From Amycolatopsis sp. CA-126428 (lineage in GTDB: Bacteria; Actinomycetota; Actinomycetes; Mycobacteriales; Pseudonocardiaceae), in NCBI RefSeq assembly GCF_002904335.1, contig NZ_PPHF01000098.1, positions 62,001 to 126,000 on the forward strand: a stretch of DNA of 64,000 nucleotides, given 5' to 3'. The position numbers were made by a program, and so were the translations under genes. This document shows positions 1 through 8,690 of this stretch, piece after piece. Each line of letters opens with the position of its first letter. Position 1 is the stretch's first letter. The notes beneath the pieces are model-generated. The model did not search any database. It worked only from the letters and a program-made list of their open reading frames with translations, and had not been told where the DNA came from.

Positions 1-487
1 GCACCTCGGTGTCGGTCAGCGGTGGCCGCTCGACGTCCGGGCCGCCGACGTCGGCGTGCCGGAACACCACGCCCAGCGGCAGCTGTGCGCGCAGCCGCCA
101 CCAGTCCGGGATGTGCTCGTCGGCCCGCGGGAACGCGGCGAGCTCCTCCGGCCAGGCGGCCGGCTCGGGCGGGTCGGTCCACACCGGATCGTCGTCGAGC
201 GCGAAGTCGAAGTCGAAGCTGCCGTCCGCGTTCAGGGCGAACCGCGCTTGCAGCCAGGTGCCGCGGCCCTCGGTGTACATGCCGGCCCGCAGCTCGGTGA
301 AGAGGTCGGCCAGCTCGTCCGGTATCGCCGTGTTGTGCCCCGCGGTCTCGGTGTGCTTCCCGACCTGCCGGAAGTCGGCGACGGCGGGCACGCCGGCGTT
401 GACGCGGTGCTCGCGCACGAGCTTTCCCAGGCGCACCAGGAGGGTGCGCTGTTCGTCGGGCGAAAGTCGATGTTCCACGTGAATCAT
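1..487 (-). CDS. Candidate immunity protein, YezG-like (3' end outside the window)
   Basis: An open frame on the minus strand starts ATG at 487 (MIHVEHRLSPDEQ) and runs off the left edge, giving about 162 residues. The middle part, GMYTEGRGTWLQARFAL followed by a D-G-S-F-D-F-D-F run and DDDPVW, resembles the YezG/DUF600 immunity fold often placed behind WXG/LXG toxins. The start codon overlaps the stop of the preceding gene by 4 nt (ATGA), so it is translationally coupled to that gene and to the toxin operon. Family assignment is by eye and tentative; the operon position is certain. No catalytic motif or signal peptide is visible, consistent with a cytoplasmic immunity role, which is an inference. 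Confidence 0.6.
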   Translation of the reverse strand, partial: MIHVEHRLSPDEQRTLLVRLGKLVREHRVNAGVPAVADFRQVGKHTETAGHNTAIPDELADLFTELRAGMYTEGRGTWLQARFALNADGSFDFDFALDDDPVWTDPPEPAAWPEELAAFPRADEHIPDWWRLRAQLPLGVVFRHADVGGPDVERPPLTDTEV

Positions 488-939
488 CGCCCCGCGTTGA
501 ACCGGCTGGTCACCGTGAACGACGGCGGCTCCCCGGCGGCTCGGCGGGCGGCTTCGTCTTCCCACATCTTGAAGGTGCGCGTCTGGAGCGCGCGGACCAG
601 CGCGGTCTCCTGAGGAGTCCGGCGGCGGCCCTCCCGGAACGCTGTGCCGTTGATCCCGTTGATCGTCTCGTAGAGCGCGAAGATCGGGCCGTCGCCGGAC
701 AGGTAGTGGTTCCGCTCGATTTCGGTCTCCTGGACGAACTTCTCTTCGTCGAACGGACCTCCGATGTTCGACTCCGTGGTCGACCAGATGAGCTCGCGGA
801 TGTGGCTGCTGTCCTGGTCTTGCTCGAAGAACCCCGTGCGGAGATTGAGGATGGTGCCTTTCAATCCGCCATCGGGTGTCGAGTCGATCCGGTAGGTCTG
901 GGCGTAGTACTTGTAGAACATGGGCGTTCGGAAGGCCAT
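484..939 (-). CDS. Unrecognised small protein after the toxin; candidate immunity
   Basis: 151 residues, starting MAFRTPMFYKYYAQTY. I do not recognise a family. It is soluble, rich in charged residues, has no signal peptide or membrane segment, and contains an acidic/aromatic centre (GFFEQDQDSSHIREL) and an arginine-rich C-terminal third. Its ATG shares one base with the toxin stop codon (TGATG at 941-937), and its own stop overlaps the next start by 4 nt, so it is the first gene translated after the toxin. The first small gene behind a polymorphic toxin is usually the cognate immunity gene, here presumably against the C-terminal RelA/SpoT-like domain. That function is inferred from position only. 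Confidence 0.7.
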   Translation of the reverse strand: MAFRTPMFYKYYAQTYRIDSTPDGGLKGTILNLRTGFFEQDQDSSHIRELIWSTTESNIGGPFDEEKFVQETEIERNHYLSGDGPIFALYETINGINGTAFREGRRRTPQETALVRALQTRTFKMWEDEAARRAAGEPPSFTVTSRFNAGR

Positions 940-3900
940 CAGCCGCTCTCCTCGGATGTCAGTCCCCGCCGGAACGCTTCCTCGAACCGACCTCGGACCT
1001 GTTCGGTCAGCGCTGCGGTGAGGGCTGCCTCCTCCGGCGAAAGGAGGCCTTCACGCCCGTCTTTCCTGCTGAGCGTCTCGAAGTCGCGGCGCACCTCGTA
1101 GAGGGCGTGCTCGTACGACGCCACCTCGTCGATGTGCGTCAGGTGGAGCCGCAGTTCGGCCACATGTTCGTTCGGTAGCCGCACGTTGAGCTGAAGATCC
1201 CGGTAACCGCTGCCCTTCGGTTGGGCCAGACGGTCGGTGAAGTCGACGATCGTGAGCTCGGGATCGTTGCGCACCGCGTCCAGCGCGCGGTACATGTCCG
1301 CCACCCGCTCGAATTGGATCTTGGTGCCGACGAGGTCGTGCAGCAGGGAACCATCCCAGCCGTACTTCGCGATCTTCGCCAGTGCCCGGACGTCGTCCTT
1401 CGGCTCCGGCCGGAATCCCGCATGGCCATCGGTCTCTCCGGCGATCCGCTCGGTGATGCGGTTCAGCGTGCCCTGCGTCTCGGGCCAGCGCTCGCGTTCC
1501 TCGGCAACCCATTGCCTGCAGTAATCCGGATCACCGGCTCGTGCTGGGTCGAAGCTGCCGTGCCGCAGCGCTTCAGGCGCGGCTTCGCCGGCGATCAGCG
1601 CCACGTCCGCGGAAATCTCCGCCTGCTCCGGAGTCGGGTCGAACGGCTCGACGCCCTGATGCTCGACGTCGTCGACGACGCTGTACCCGCGCTCGTTCAC
1701 CTCGTGGACGGCGTCCTCGAGGATCGGGATCGCCTCGGGGTGCTTGAGCAGGCTGGCCAGTGTCTTCGGGTTGTCCAGCAGCGAGCGCGTCAGGTCGTCG
1801 TTGGCCGGGTCGGACAGCACCCGCACCAGGCCGGGGTGCTCGGCCAGGTGGGCGCGGATGTAGTCGGCGTCCGCGTGCCCGTCGAGCGCCGCGGCGACGT
1901 CGTCGCGGGCCAGGAAGGCGTCGTGCGGTGCCGCTGTTCCGTACCCGCCGTGCTCCCCGGTGCCGTGCTCGGTGCCGACGTGCACCTCGTCGGGCGTGCC
2001 GACGTGCATCAGCTTGATGCTCTTCGGCGGCTGCGGCAGGTGCATCAGGTCGCCGGACTGCGGGTCGATGAACGCGACGCCCTCGCGGGTGTGGACGACC
2101 ATCGCCACGTGCCCGTATTCGACCCCGTTCGGGCCTTCGTACTTCACCGCGACCACGGCGTGGTGGTCGACCGGCATGCCACGCATCTCGCGGATGACGT
2201 CGTCGTAGCTGTCGCGCGCGGAGAACGTCTCCCCGAAGCGGCCCTCGAGGTGTTCGAGCGTGCCGCGGCTGCCCATCTCGTGCGGCAGGACCGGCTCGGC
2301 CGTCATGTCGCCGCCGCGCTGCCGGTCCATATAGGCCTCGGGACCGCGCGTGCAGTTCGTCACGTACCCGTTTTCGAAGGCGCCCGGCTGGTGGAAGCCC
2401 GGGTTGACCTCGCGCAGGTGGGGGTGCCGGTCCTGGACGTAGGCCGCGCGCTCGGACGGCGTCGTCCCGCCGGCGTGGATGGCGGGTTCGGCGGGCGGGT
2501 TCGTCGCCCGGGCCAGCCGCGAGTAGTCGTGCACCGAAACCGGGGCCGGCGGTGCTTCCGCCGGAGCCTCGGGCAGGTCGTGGACCGACGGCTGGTGGGG
2601 GGTGACGTGCTCCGGCTCGCCGAGGCCACCGAGGCGTTCCATGATCGCGGCCTGCTTGCGCCGTTCGAACTCGGCCGCGTTGTGCTCGTTCTCGGCCCGG
2701 CGCTCGGCCATCTTCCGCTGCGCGGCCTCGGGCTCGAGATATCGCGGGTGGCCGGGCCCGATCTCCTCGGCCACGACGACCCACTTGCGGCGGCCCTCGG
2801 GCGAGATCTCCAGCCGCTTTTCGTGCACCAGGAGCTGGGTGCCGGGCGGCGAAAGCGATTCGCGCTCACCCGGGTTCTCGGCGAGCTTCGAGATGTCGCG
2901 CAGGTTGTCCGAGCGCACGTGCAGCTCGACGTCGTCGCCGAACTTCGACGTCGAGAACTCGCCGGTCTTGATCGACGCGCTCGAGAACGCGGGCTCGACG
3001 ACCACCGAGCCCGGCTCGTACGGCCCGGCGACCAGCTCGGCCAGCCGCGGGTCGCCGCCGACGTCGTAGGCGCGGATGGTCTCGCCGGACTCGCGCGCGA
3101 CCTGGTTGAGGCCGTCCACGATCGCGCGGGTGTTCTGCTGCGCGAGGTCGAACCCGGGGTGACCGGGGCCGCGACGCAGGGCCTCGTTGACGTCGTAGGC
3201 GTACTCGCCCCGGGTGTAGCCGTGCAACGCGACGGCGCCCTCGTCGGTGACCGGCAGCCCGGCGGCGTCCCGGCGGGCGAGCGCGCGGTCGTGGATCTGC
3301 TGGTAGATGTCCTCGTCGCCGACCGCGCGGCGGATGCTCTCGTGGTCGGCCGGGGTGCCGCGGTGCTCGCCGTCGAAGAGGTAGCCCTCGTCGTGCGGGA
3401 GGCGTCCGGGGGCCGGGTTGAGCCGGTCGTTGATCGTTTCGGTCTCGGCGACGTGGGGCGGCGGCGCGTCCCCGCCGCCGAGCGGCATCGAGTGGATCCC
3501 GGTGGCGTCGGGCGGCAGTTCGGCGAGCCGCCCGCTGACGGGATCGGCGAACAGGACCCCGTGCTCGGTGTGCACGGCGGCCACCAGCCGCGACTCCCCG
3601 CCGGGCGTCTCGAAGGCGACGGCGCTCCGCGCACCGACCGGACGTTCGCCGAGCTCACGGGCGACGCCGTCGAAGCTGTCCCGGCTGCTCCACGACCCGT
3701 CCAGCTGTTCGCTGACGCTCTGCTGCCGCGCCGGCCCGGCGACGACGTCCTCGCCGTTCATCCGCCGCTCGAAGGCGACCATCGACTCGGCGGCGTTGGT
3801 CCGGTACCCGGTTTCGAGGCCGTCCGGGCGGTAGTGGTTGCGGGTGTTGACCCCGCCGAGCTCGGGAACGGCGTCGCGCACGAGCCGCGCGTGCTGCTGC

Positions 3901-6900
3901 GGCGTCTCGACGGACCCCGCGTGCAGCACGGGCGGCCCACCGGGAGCGAGCGGCGCGGCGAGCCGCGACCAGCCCCCGTCCGGCTCCCCGGTGGCCGGCG
4001 GCCGCCGTTCGGGCAGCGGCTCGGCACCCGGCGGGTCGAAGGCGTTCAGCTTGCCGGCCAGGTCACCGCTCGGCTTGTACTCGGGGTGCTCGGCGTAGAA
4101 CTGCTCGAGCTCTTCGTCGGCTTCACGCTGGCGGCGAGCTTCGTCGGCGCGTTCTTCGGCCCGGCGTTGCTCGATGGCGTCGCGGGCATCGGCCTCACCG
4201 AGGTGCCCCGGCTCCCCGGGAGCGATTTCTTCGGCGTGCACGACGTAGTGCGGCTCGCCGGGCCGGCGCGGGTCGGCGTTGGGGTGCCCGGGGCCTTCTT
4301 CGATGCCGGTGATCTTGAACTGCGTCCCGGCCTTGAAGAGGACTTCGCGCTCGTCCGGGATGCTGGCCAGCCCCTCGACGTCCCGCCCGGTCTTGGACTG
4401 GATCCGCATCTCGACTTCCCCGGGGAACTTGCTCCGCGGGTGCTGGGCGTCGACCTTCGACGAGCTCAGGAACGACGGTTCGGTGATGTGCGCACCATCG
4501 TGGAACCGCGCGAGGAAGGCTTGCAGCCGCGAGAGATCACCCTTGAAGTCGACCCGTCGCGAGACAACGCCCTCGTGGGGCGGCAGTTCGTTCAGCCCGG
4601 AGACGAGCGCCGCGGCCTGCGGAGCGAGATGGGGCAGCTCGGGGCCACCCATCCGAAGGGCGTGGTTGAGCGGCCCGACCATCTCGTAACGGGTGTACGC
4701 GTGTACGGCGACCGCGCCGCCGTCGGACATGCCGGGGTGCCACTGGTCGCGCTTGGCGAGTGCCTCGCGCCGGACCTGTTCGTGCCGCCATTCGCCGTCG
4801 ACCGGGCTGTGGTGCCCGGAGTCCATGAAGGTGTCCTCGATCCGCCTGATCCCGGCGGGGTCATCGGTGTGGAAGCGAGGATCGGTGAGGTAGGGCTCGT
4901 TGGGGCCGGGCTGCCCGTAGTCGTGCTCGCGCGGCGAACCGGCGGGTTCGTGCCCGGCCGGGTGTGGGTCGGCCGAGGGGTGTTGGTCCGTCGGGTGTTC
5001 GGCCCCCGGCTGCTCGACCGGCTTTTCGCGCACTGGCGACTGCTCGGCCACCGGCTGCTGCATGGGCTCGGCCGCCGGGATCGGGCGGTCCTGCGCTGGC
5101 TGCTCGAACGGTCGTTGCGTCCGCGGCTGTTCCAGCGCACGGTCCACCGGCCGCGGCGGCAACTGCTCCTGCGGCGGCCCGAACCGCGGAGGCGGAACCT
5201 GCGGCGGCCCGGCCGGCCGCGGCGCCCCCAGCCGAGGATCGTGCGGCGGCCCGGGCGGCCGTCCACCTGGCGGAGGCGGCATCGGCGGCCGTCCACCGGG
5301 ATGCGGCCCGGGACCCTGCGGACCCCGAGGCTGGTTCGGATACCCGGCGGGACGCTGCCCCCCACCCACCGGCGGCCGCTGCCCACCCTGCGGCGGCATC
5401 CGCCGCGGATCCTGCGGAGCAACCCCACCATGAGGCGGCTGCCCATGCGCCCCAACCGGCGAAACCCCACCCTGAGGCGGCCGCACCCCCGGCTGCAAAC
5501 CGTGCGGCGGCATCGCCCCGGGCGGAACCCCCGGCCCCCCAACCGGCGCCTGCCCACCACCCTGAAGCGGTTGCCCCCGGTACGGCGGTTGGCCGCCGGG
5601 TTGGGCTGGCTGTCCGTTTTGCGGTGGTTGGCTGCCCAACTGCGCTGGCTGCGTTCCGTGTGGTGGCTGGCTACCGGGTTGGATGGGCTGTCCGTTGTGC
5701 GGCGCTTGGCCGCCCGGCTGAGCGCCGTGTGGGTGAGCGGCCTGCCCGCTGTGCGTCGGCTGGCCGCCCGATTGCGCGCCGTGAAACGGCTGCGGACTGA
5801 AGGCAGCCGGCGGGGACTGGCCGCCCGGCTGCACTCCGTGCGGCGGCCGGCCACCCGGCTGTCCCCCATGGAGCGCCTGCCCACCAGGCTGCGCACCGTG
5901 CGGACGCTGGCCTCCCGGCCGATACCCGCCTTGCGGCATCGGCGGCTGACCGCCCTGCAGCATCCGGCGAGGGTCCTGCGGCGGCACCCGTCGCGGCTGG
6001 TCGCCTCCGCCCTGCGGCGTCGGCTGGCCGCCGGGGCGGGGACCCGGGCCACCCGCGTGTCCCGGACCGCCGGCGTTCGGCAGGCCGCCCGGTGGCGGCG
6101 GCGTAAATCCACCCGGCGGTGGCGCCTGCTGCGGCGATGGCCCGTTCTGGAACGGTGCCGTCCCGCCCTCCGCCGCGAACGGCTGGCTCGGCCCGCCCGC
6201 GAATCCGGCCGCGCCGACGTTGTCCTGGGGCCGGCCGCCGCCACTCTGGCGTCCCGGTTCCGGGGCGAAGCCCTGCGGTGGCGGGGCCATGCCGTAGCCA
6301 CCCTGCGATGAGGCGCCGCCCGTCGGCTGCTGGACGTGGTCGGCGCTGGGTCGCGGCACCTCGGGTGCACGGTGCTCGGAAACCGGCTGCGGCCCGCTGT
6401 CCGCACGCTGCTGCGGTTCGGTCTCTCGCCGGACGTCCGGCTCGGATGCCGTCCGCGCTTCCGACGCGGGTGACGCCTCGCGGCGAGGCTCCTCCCCTCG
6501 CGATTCCGGCTCGGAGGAGGCCTCACGGCGCGACTCCGGCTCCGAAGCAGCCTCACGGCGGGACTCCGGTTCCGAAGAGGACTCCCCGCGCGACTCCGGC
6601 TCGGAAGACGACTCACCCCGGGATTCCGGTTCGGAAGCCGAACTCGACTCCTCCGTCTCCCGCCGCGACTCCCCACCGGAGTCACCCGAGGCACCAGAGT
6701 CGGCGTCGGTCCGCGGAATGTTCGCCTCGTGGACCGAGTGCAGCTGCTCCTTCGCGCCCCCGACCGCGCCCCCCACGGCCCCACTCGAAGCCCCCATCAG
6801 CAGCTGCTCCGGCGTCAACGACCCCAGATCCCCGGTCACCGCCGCCTGGCCGACCGTCTGGGCCACTCCCTCGACCGCGCCCCGCGCCCCCGCCCGCATG

Positions 6901-7688
6901 GCCGCGTCCGCGATCTGCCCACCCGCGCTGTGCGAAAGCCCCTCGGTCGCGCCACGCCCGATAGACCCCGAAGCCGCCCCCACGACTCCACCGACCGCGC
7001 CCGAGATCGCCGCGTCCGAGGTCTTCGACCAGTCCCAGTCCTTGCGGTCGCCCTTCGCCATCTGCAGGCCCTGGATGCCCGCGTCCATGCCGAGGTTGAT
7101 CGCCTCGTTCTTGAGGACCTCCATGCCGATCTTCTTGAGGCCCTGCTTGAGCAGCTTCTCCAGCAGCTCCTTCGCGACCTGCTTGAACCCCTGCTGCGCC
7201 AGCTTCTCGAGCAGCTGCCGGAACAGCATCTGCACGGTCATCCGGGTGGCGATCTGGGCCGGCGCGATGCCCGCCGTCGAGCCGCCGAACGTCACCGCCG
7301 CCGCCGCGATCATCGCCGCGATCTGGGCCGCCAGGACGATCAGCGAGATGATGATCATGTACTTCGTGTACTCGACGTCCAGTGCCGTCTGGTCGCACGA
7401 ATCCCCGAGGGCCTTCGCCGCGTCGGCCAGCTGCTTGAAGTACGCCTCGTCGCCCTCGACGAACTTCGTCCACTGCTCCGCGAACGCGTCGGCGCCGTCA
7501 CCCGTCCAGTTGTCGCGGATGCCGGACGCCGCTTGGCCGCCCGTCTCCGCCACCGGGCCGACCGCCGACGACGCCGTGTGCCACGCGTCGCGCAGGGCGC
7601 GCAGCTTGGTCTCGTCGCCCTCGGGCCAGCTCTCCCCGACGACGATCGGCAGCAGCCACTTGACCGCGTCGGGCATTTCCATCCCCAC
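939..7688 (-). CDS. Giant polymorphic toxin: WXG-like, ART, Tox-PL, ART, Tox-PL, RelA/SpoT-like
   Basis: 2249 residues. Residues 1-110 form a WXG100-like helical region (NWTGDGADAF near 60), followed by a hydrophobic Ala/Ile stretch (about 108-140) and Gly/Ala helices, an arrangement seen in CpnT-like type VII substrates. Residues about 330-930 are a Ser/Glu/Arg then Pro/Gly/Gln linker. Next come ADP-ribosyltransferase 1 (about 935-1150; SFLSSS and E1113-R-E1115), papain-like domain 1 (about 1240-1400), ADP-ribosyltransferase 2 (about 1433-1645; E1608-R-E1610) and papain-like domain 2 (about 1720-1890; C1779, H1860, D1875). The C-terminal RelA/SpoT-like fold (about 2020-2249) shows D2118 in DLVGTKI, G2161-Y-R and E2178 in AELRLH. 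Papain domain 1 lacks the Cys and His. It sits behind YbaB-like and WXG-like genes and ahead of two small genes. Export by an ESX system and nucleotide-modifying toxicity are inferred. Confidence 0.85.
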   Translation of the reverse strand: MGMEMPDAVKWLLPIVVGESWPEGDETKLRALRDAWHTASSAVGPVAETGGQAASGIRDNWTGDGADAFAEQWTKFVEGDEAYFKQLADAAKALGDSCDQTALDVEYTKYMIIISLIVLAAQIAAMIAAAAVTFGGSTAGIAPAQIATRMTVQMLFRQLLEKLAQQGFKQVAKELLEKLLKQGLKKIGMEVLKNEAINLGMDAGIQGLQMAKGDRKDWDWSKTSDAAISGAVGGVVGAASGSIGRGATEGLSHSAGGQIADAAMRAGARGAVEGVAQTVGQAAVTGDLGSLTPEQLLMGASSGAVGGAVGGAKEQLHSVHEANIPRTDADSGASGDSGGESRRETEESSSASEPESRGESSSEPESRGESSSEPESRREAASEPESRREASSEPESRGEEPRREASPASEARTASEPDVRRETEPQQRADSGPQPVSEHRAPEVPRPSADHVQQPTGGASSQGGYGMAPPPQGFAPEPGRQSGGGRPQDNVGAAGFAGGPSQPFAAEGGTAPFQNGPSPQQAPPPGGFTPPPPGGLPNAGGPGHAGGPGPRPGGQPTPQGGGDQPRRVPPQDPRRMLQGGQPPMPQGGYRPGGQRPHGAQPGGQALHGGQPGGRPPHGVQPGGQSPPAAFSPQPFHGAQSGGQPTHSGQAAHPHGAQPGGQAPHNGQPIQPGSQPPHGTQPAQLGSQPPQNGQPAQPGGQPPYRGQPLQGGGQAPVGGPGVPPGAMPPHGLQPGVRPPQGGVSPVGAHGQPPHGGVAPQDPRRMPPQGGQRPPVGGGQRPAGYPNQPRGPQGPGPHPGGRPPMPPPPGGRPPGPPHDPRLGAPRPAGPPQVPPPRFGPPQEQLPPRPVDRALEQPRTQRPFEQPAQDRPIPAAEPMQQPVAEQSPVREKPVEQPGAEHPTDQHPSADPHPAGHEPAGSPREHDYGQPGPNEPYLTDPRFHTDDPAGIRRIEDTFMDSGHHSPVDGEWRHEQVRREALAKRDQWHPGMSDGGAVAVHAYTRYEMVGPLNHALRMGGPELPHLAPQAAALVSGLNELPPHEGVVSRRVDFKGDLSRLQAFLARFHDGAHITEPSFLSSSKVDAQHPRSKFPGEVEMRIQSKTGRDVEGLASIPDEREVLFKAGTQFKITGIEEGPGHPNADPRRPGEPHYVVHAEEIAPGEPGHLGEADARDAIEQRRAEERADEARRQREADEELEQFYAEHPEYKPSGDLAGKLNAFDPPGAEPLPERRPPATGEPDGGWSRLAAPLAPGGPPVLHAGSVETPQQHARLVRDAVPELGGVNTRNHYRPDGLETGYRTNAAESMVAFERRMNGEDVVAGPARQQSVSEQLDGSWSSRDSFDGVARELGERPVGARSAVAFETPGGESRLVAAVHTEHGVLFADPVSGRLAELPPDATGIHSMPLGGGDAPPPHVAETETINDRLNPAPGRLPHDEGYLFDGEHRGTPADHESIRRAVGDEDIYQQIHDRALARRDAAGLPVTDEGAVALHGYTRGEYAYDVNEALRRGPGHPGFDLAQQNTRAIVDGLNQVARESGETIRAYDVGGDPRLAELVAGPYEPGSVVVEPAFSSASIKTGEFSTSKFGDDVELHVRSDNLRDISKLAENPGERESLSPPGTQLLVHEKRLEISPEGRRKWVVVAEEIGPGHPRYLEPEAAQRKMAERRAENEHNAAEFERRKQAAIMERLGGLGEPEHVTPHQPSVHDLPEAPAEAPPAPVSVHDYSRLARATNPPAEPAIHAGGTTPSERAAYVQDRHPHLREVNPGFHQPGAFENGYVTNCTRGPEAYMDRQRGGDMTAEPVLPHEMGSRGTLEHLEGRFGETFSARDSYDDVIREMRGMPVDHHAVVAVKYEGPNGVEYGHVAMVVHTREGVAFIDPQSGDLMHLPQPPKSIKLMHVGTPDEVHVGTEHGTGEHGGYGTAAPHDAFLARDDVAAALDGHADADYIRAHLAEHPGLVRVLSDPANDDLTRSLLDNPKTLASLLKHPEAIPILEDAVHEVNERGYSVVDDVEHQGVEPFDPTPEQAEISADVALIAGEAAPEALRHGSFDPARAGDPDYCRQWVAEERERWPETQGTLNRITERIAGETDGHAGFRPEPKDDVRALAKIAKYGWDGSLLHDLVGTKIQFERVADMYRALDAVRNDPELTIVDFTDRLAQPKGSGYRDLQLNVRLPNEHVAELRLHLTHIDEVASYEHALYEVRRDFETLSRKDGREGLLSPEEAALTAALTEQVRGRFEEAFRRGLTSEESG

Positions 7689-7691
7689 GCG

Positions 7692-8015
7692 TCATTGCCC
7701 CTTGCCGAGCTGGGACGTCACGTCTTGGTCGGCGCCCGAAAGGGCCTTCATCGACTTGGCGACGTTCTGCTGCATGCCCCGCAACCCCTGCACGAGGTTG
7801 GTGAAGCCGTCGACGGCGCCCTGCGCGCCCGGCACGTAGTCCTTGGCGAACTCCTTGCCGGAGTCGTCGCCGCCCCAGCACTCACCCTGCGCCGCGAGCG
7901 CGGATTGCAGTGCCTTCGCCGCGTTGTCGAGCGCGTCGGCTGCCGTCACCAGGCCGTTCGACGCGCGCAGGACGGCGTCCGGCTCCGCGGTGAACCCGGA
8001 ACCCCCATCCGGCAT
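7692..8015 (-). CDS. Small WXG100/EspC-like secretion partner
   Basis: 107 residues, helical, with a central CWGGDDSGKEF turn matching the W-x-G helix-turn-helix plan of WXG100/EspC-like proteins; the usual length is about 100 residues. It has no signal peptide, as expected for ESX substrates. It begins 1 nt inside the end of the YbaB-like gene (TGATG overlap) and ends 3 nt before the toxin start, so the three are one transcript. The likely role is a co-secreted partner or adaptor for the giant toxin, whose N-terminus has a similar WXG-like region. Whether it belongs to the EsxA/B (PF06013) or EspC (DUF2580) group cannot be settled by eye. Confidence 0.75.
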   Translation of the reverse strand: MPDGGSGFTAEPDAVLRASNGLVTAADALDNAAKALQSALAAQGECWGGDDSGKEFAKDYVPGAQGAVDGFTNLVQGLRGMQQNVAKSMKALSGADQDVTSQLGKGQ

Positions 8016-8599
8016 CAGTCGCCCCTCGTCATCCAGGACGACGGTGGCTCTTCGTCCTCGTCACGCGGCGGGCGGACGCGATTCGGGGCCGGCTTGGGCG
8101 CGGGGACCGGCGGCTGCTCGTTGCGCAGGATCGACCCGCCGTCCTCGAACGACTCCGGTCGCGGTGCCGGCGCTTCTTCCGCGACGAACTCCGGGATCGG
8201 CGGCACCAGGCCGGCCAGCGACGGCGCGCCCTCGACCAGGTCGGCGAGGTCGGGCAGGCCCTCGGTGATCGGCGTCATCAGGTCCGCGATCTTCTGCTTG
8301 ACCTGCATCGATCCCTGGCGCACCAGCGACTGGACGGTGTTCGCGAGCTGGGCGGGGGTCGTGCGCTCGAAGGTGTTCGGGGCGAATTCGAGCTTCGCGA
8401 GGCTGCCGCCGGCGTCGATGGTGGCGCGGACCAGCCCGTCGGGGGAACTGACCTGGGCGGTGGTTTCGGCGGCCGCGGCCTGGGCGTCGCGCAGCTGCGC
8501 GGTCTGCCGCTCGAAGTTCTCCAGGAGGGTGTCCATCTGGTCCTTCATCGCGGCATTCCGTGCTTCGAGCCGTGCACGGTCGTCGCCCGCGGTGGTCAC
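8015..8599 (-). CDS. YbaB/EbfC-family protein, first gene of the toxin operon
   Basis: 194 residues. The N-terminal half (to about residue 110) has the YbaB/EbfC plan: a coiled first helix, then VSSPDGLVRATIDAGGSL and LEFAP, then an Ala/Gln helix. The C-terminal half is Pro/Glu-rich and probably disordered, which is longer than the roughly 100-residue housekeeping YbaB. Housekeeping YbaB/EbfC binds DNA; family members placed before WXG-type genes in actinobacteria have no established role that I know of. It begins the operon, with the promoter expected in 8600-8690. A second YbaB-like gene at 20777 heads another ESX-linked operon in the window. Confidence 0.8.
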   Translation of the reverse strand: MTTAGDDRARLEARNAAMKDQMDTLLENFERQTAQLRDAQAAAAETTAQVSSPDGLVRATIDAGGSLAKLEFAPNTFERTTPAQLANTVQSLVRQGSMQVKQKIADLMTPITEGLPDLADLVEGAPSLAGLVPPIPEFVAEEAPAPRPESFEDGGSILRNEQPPVPAPKPAPNRVRPPRDEDEEPPSSWMTRGD

Positions 8600-8690
8600 A
8601 GGTGCCCCCGGTGTCCCTCGAACCTACTAATGACTGCCCGTCACCCTAATGCCAATGGAGCAGTCATCGTGACCGGTTCGGGTGTTTGCG

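Noticed and set aside
1221..6311. A 1696-codon plus-strand open frame opposite the toxin gene
   Set aside because: It is antisense to a protein with clear domains; composition (Arg/Pro runs) and lack of any motif mark it as a GC-bias shadow.
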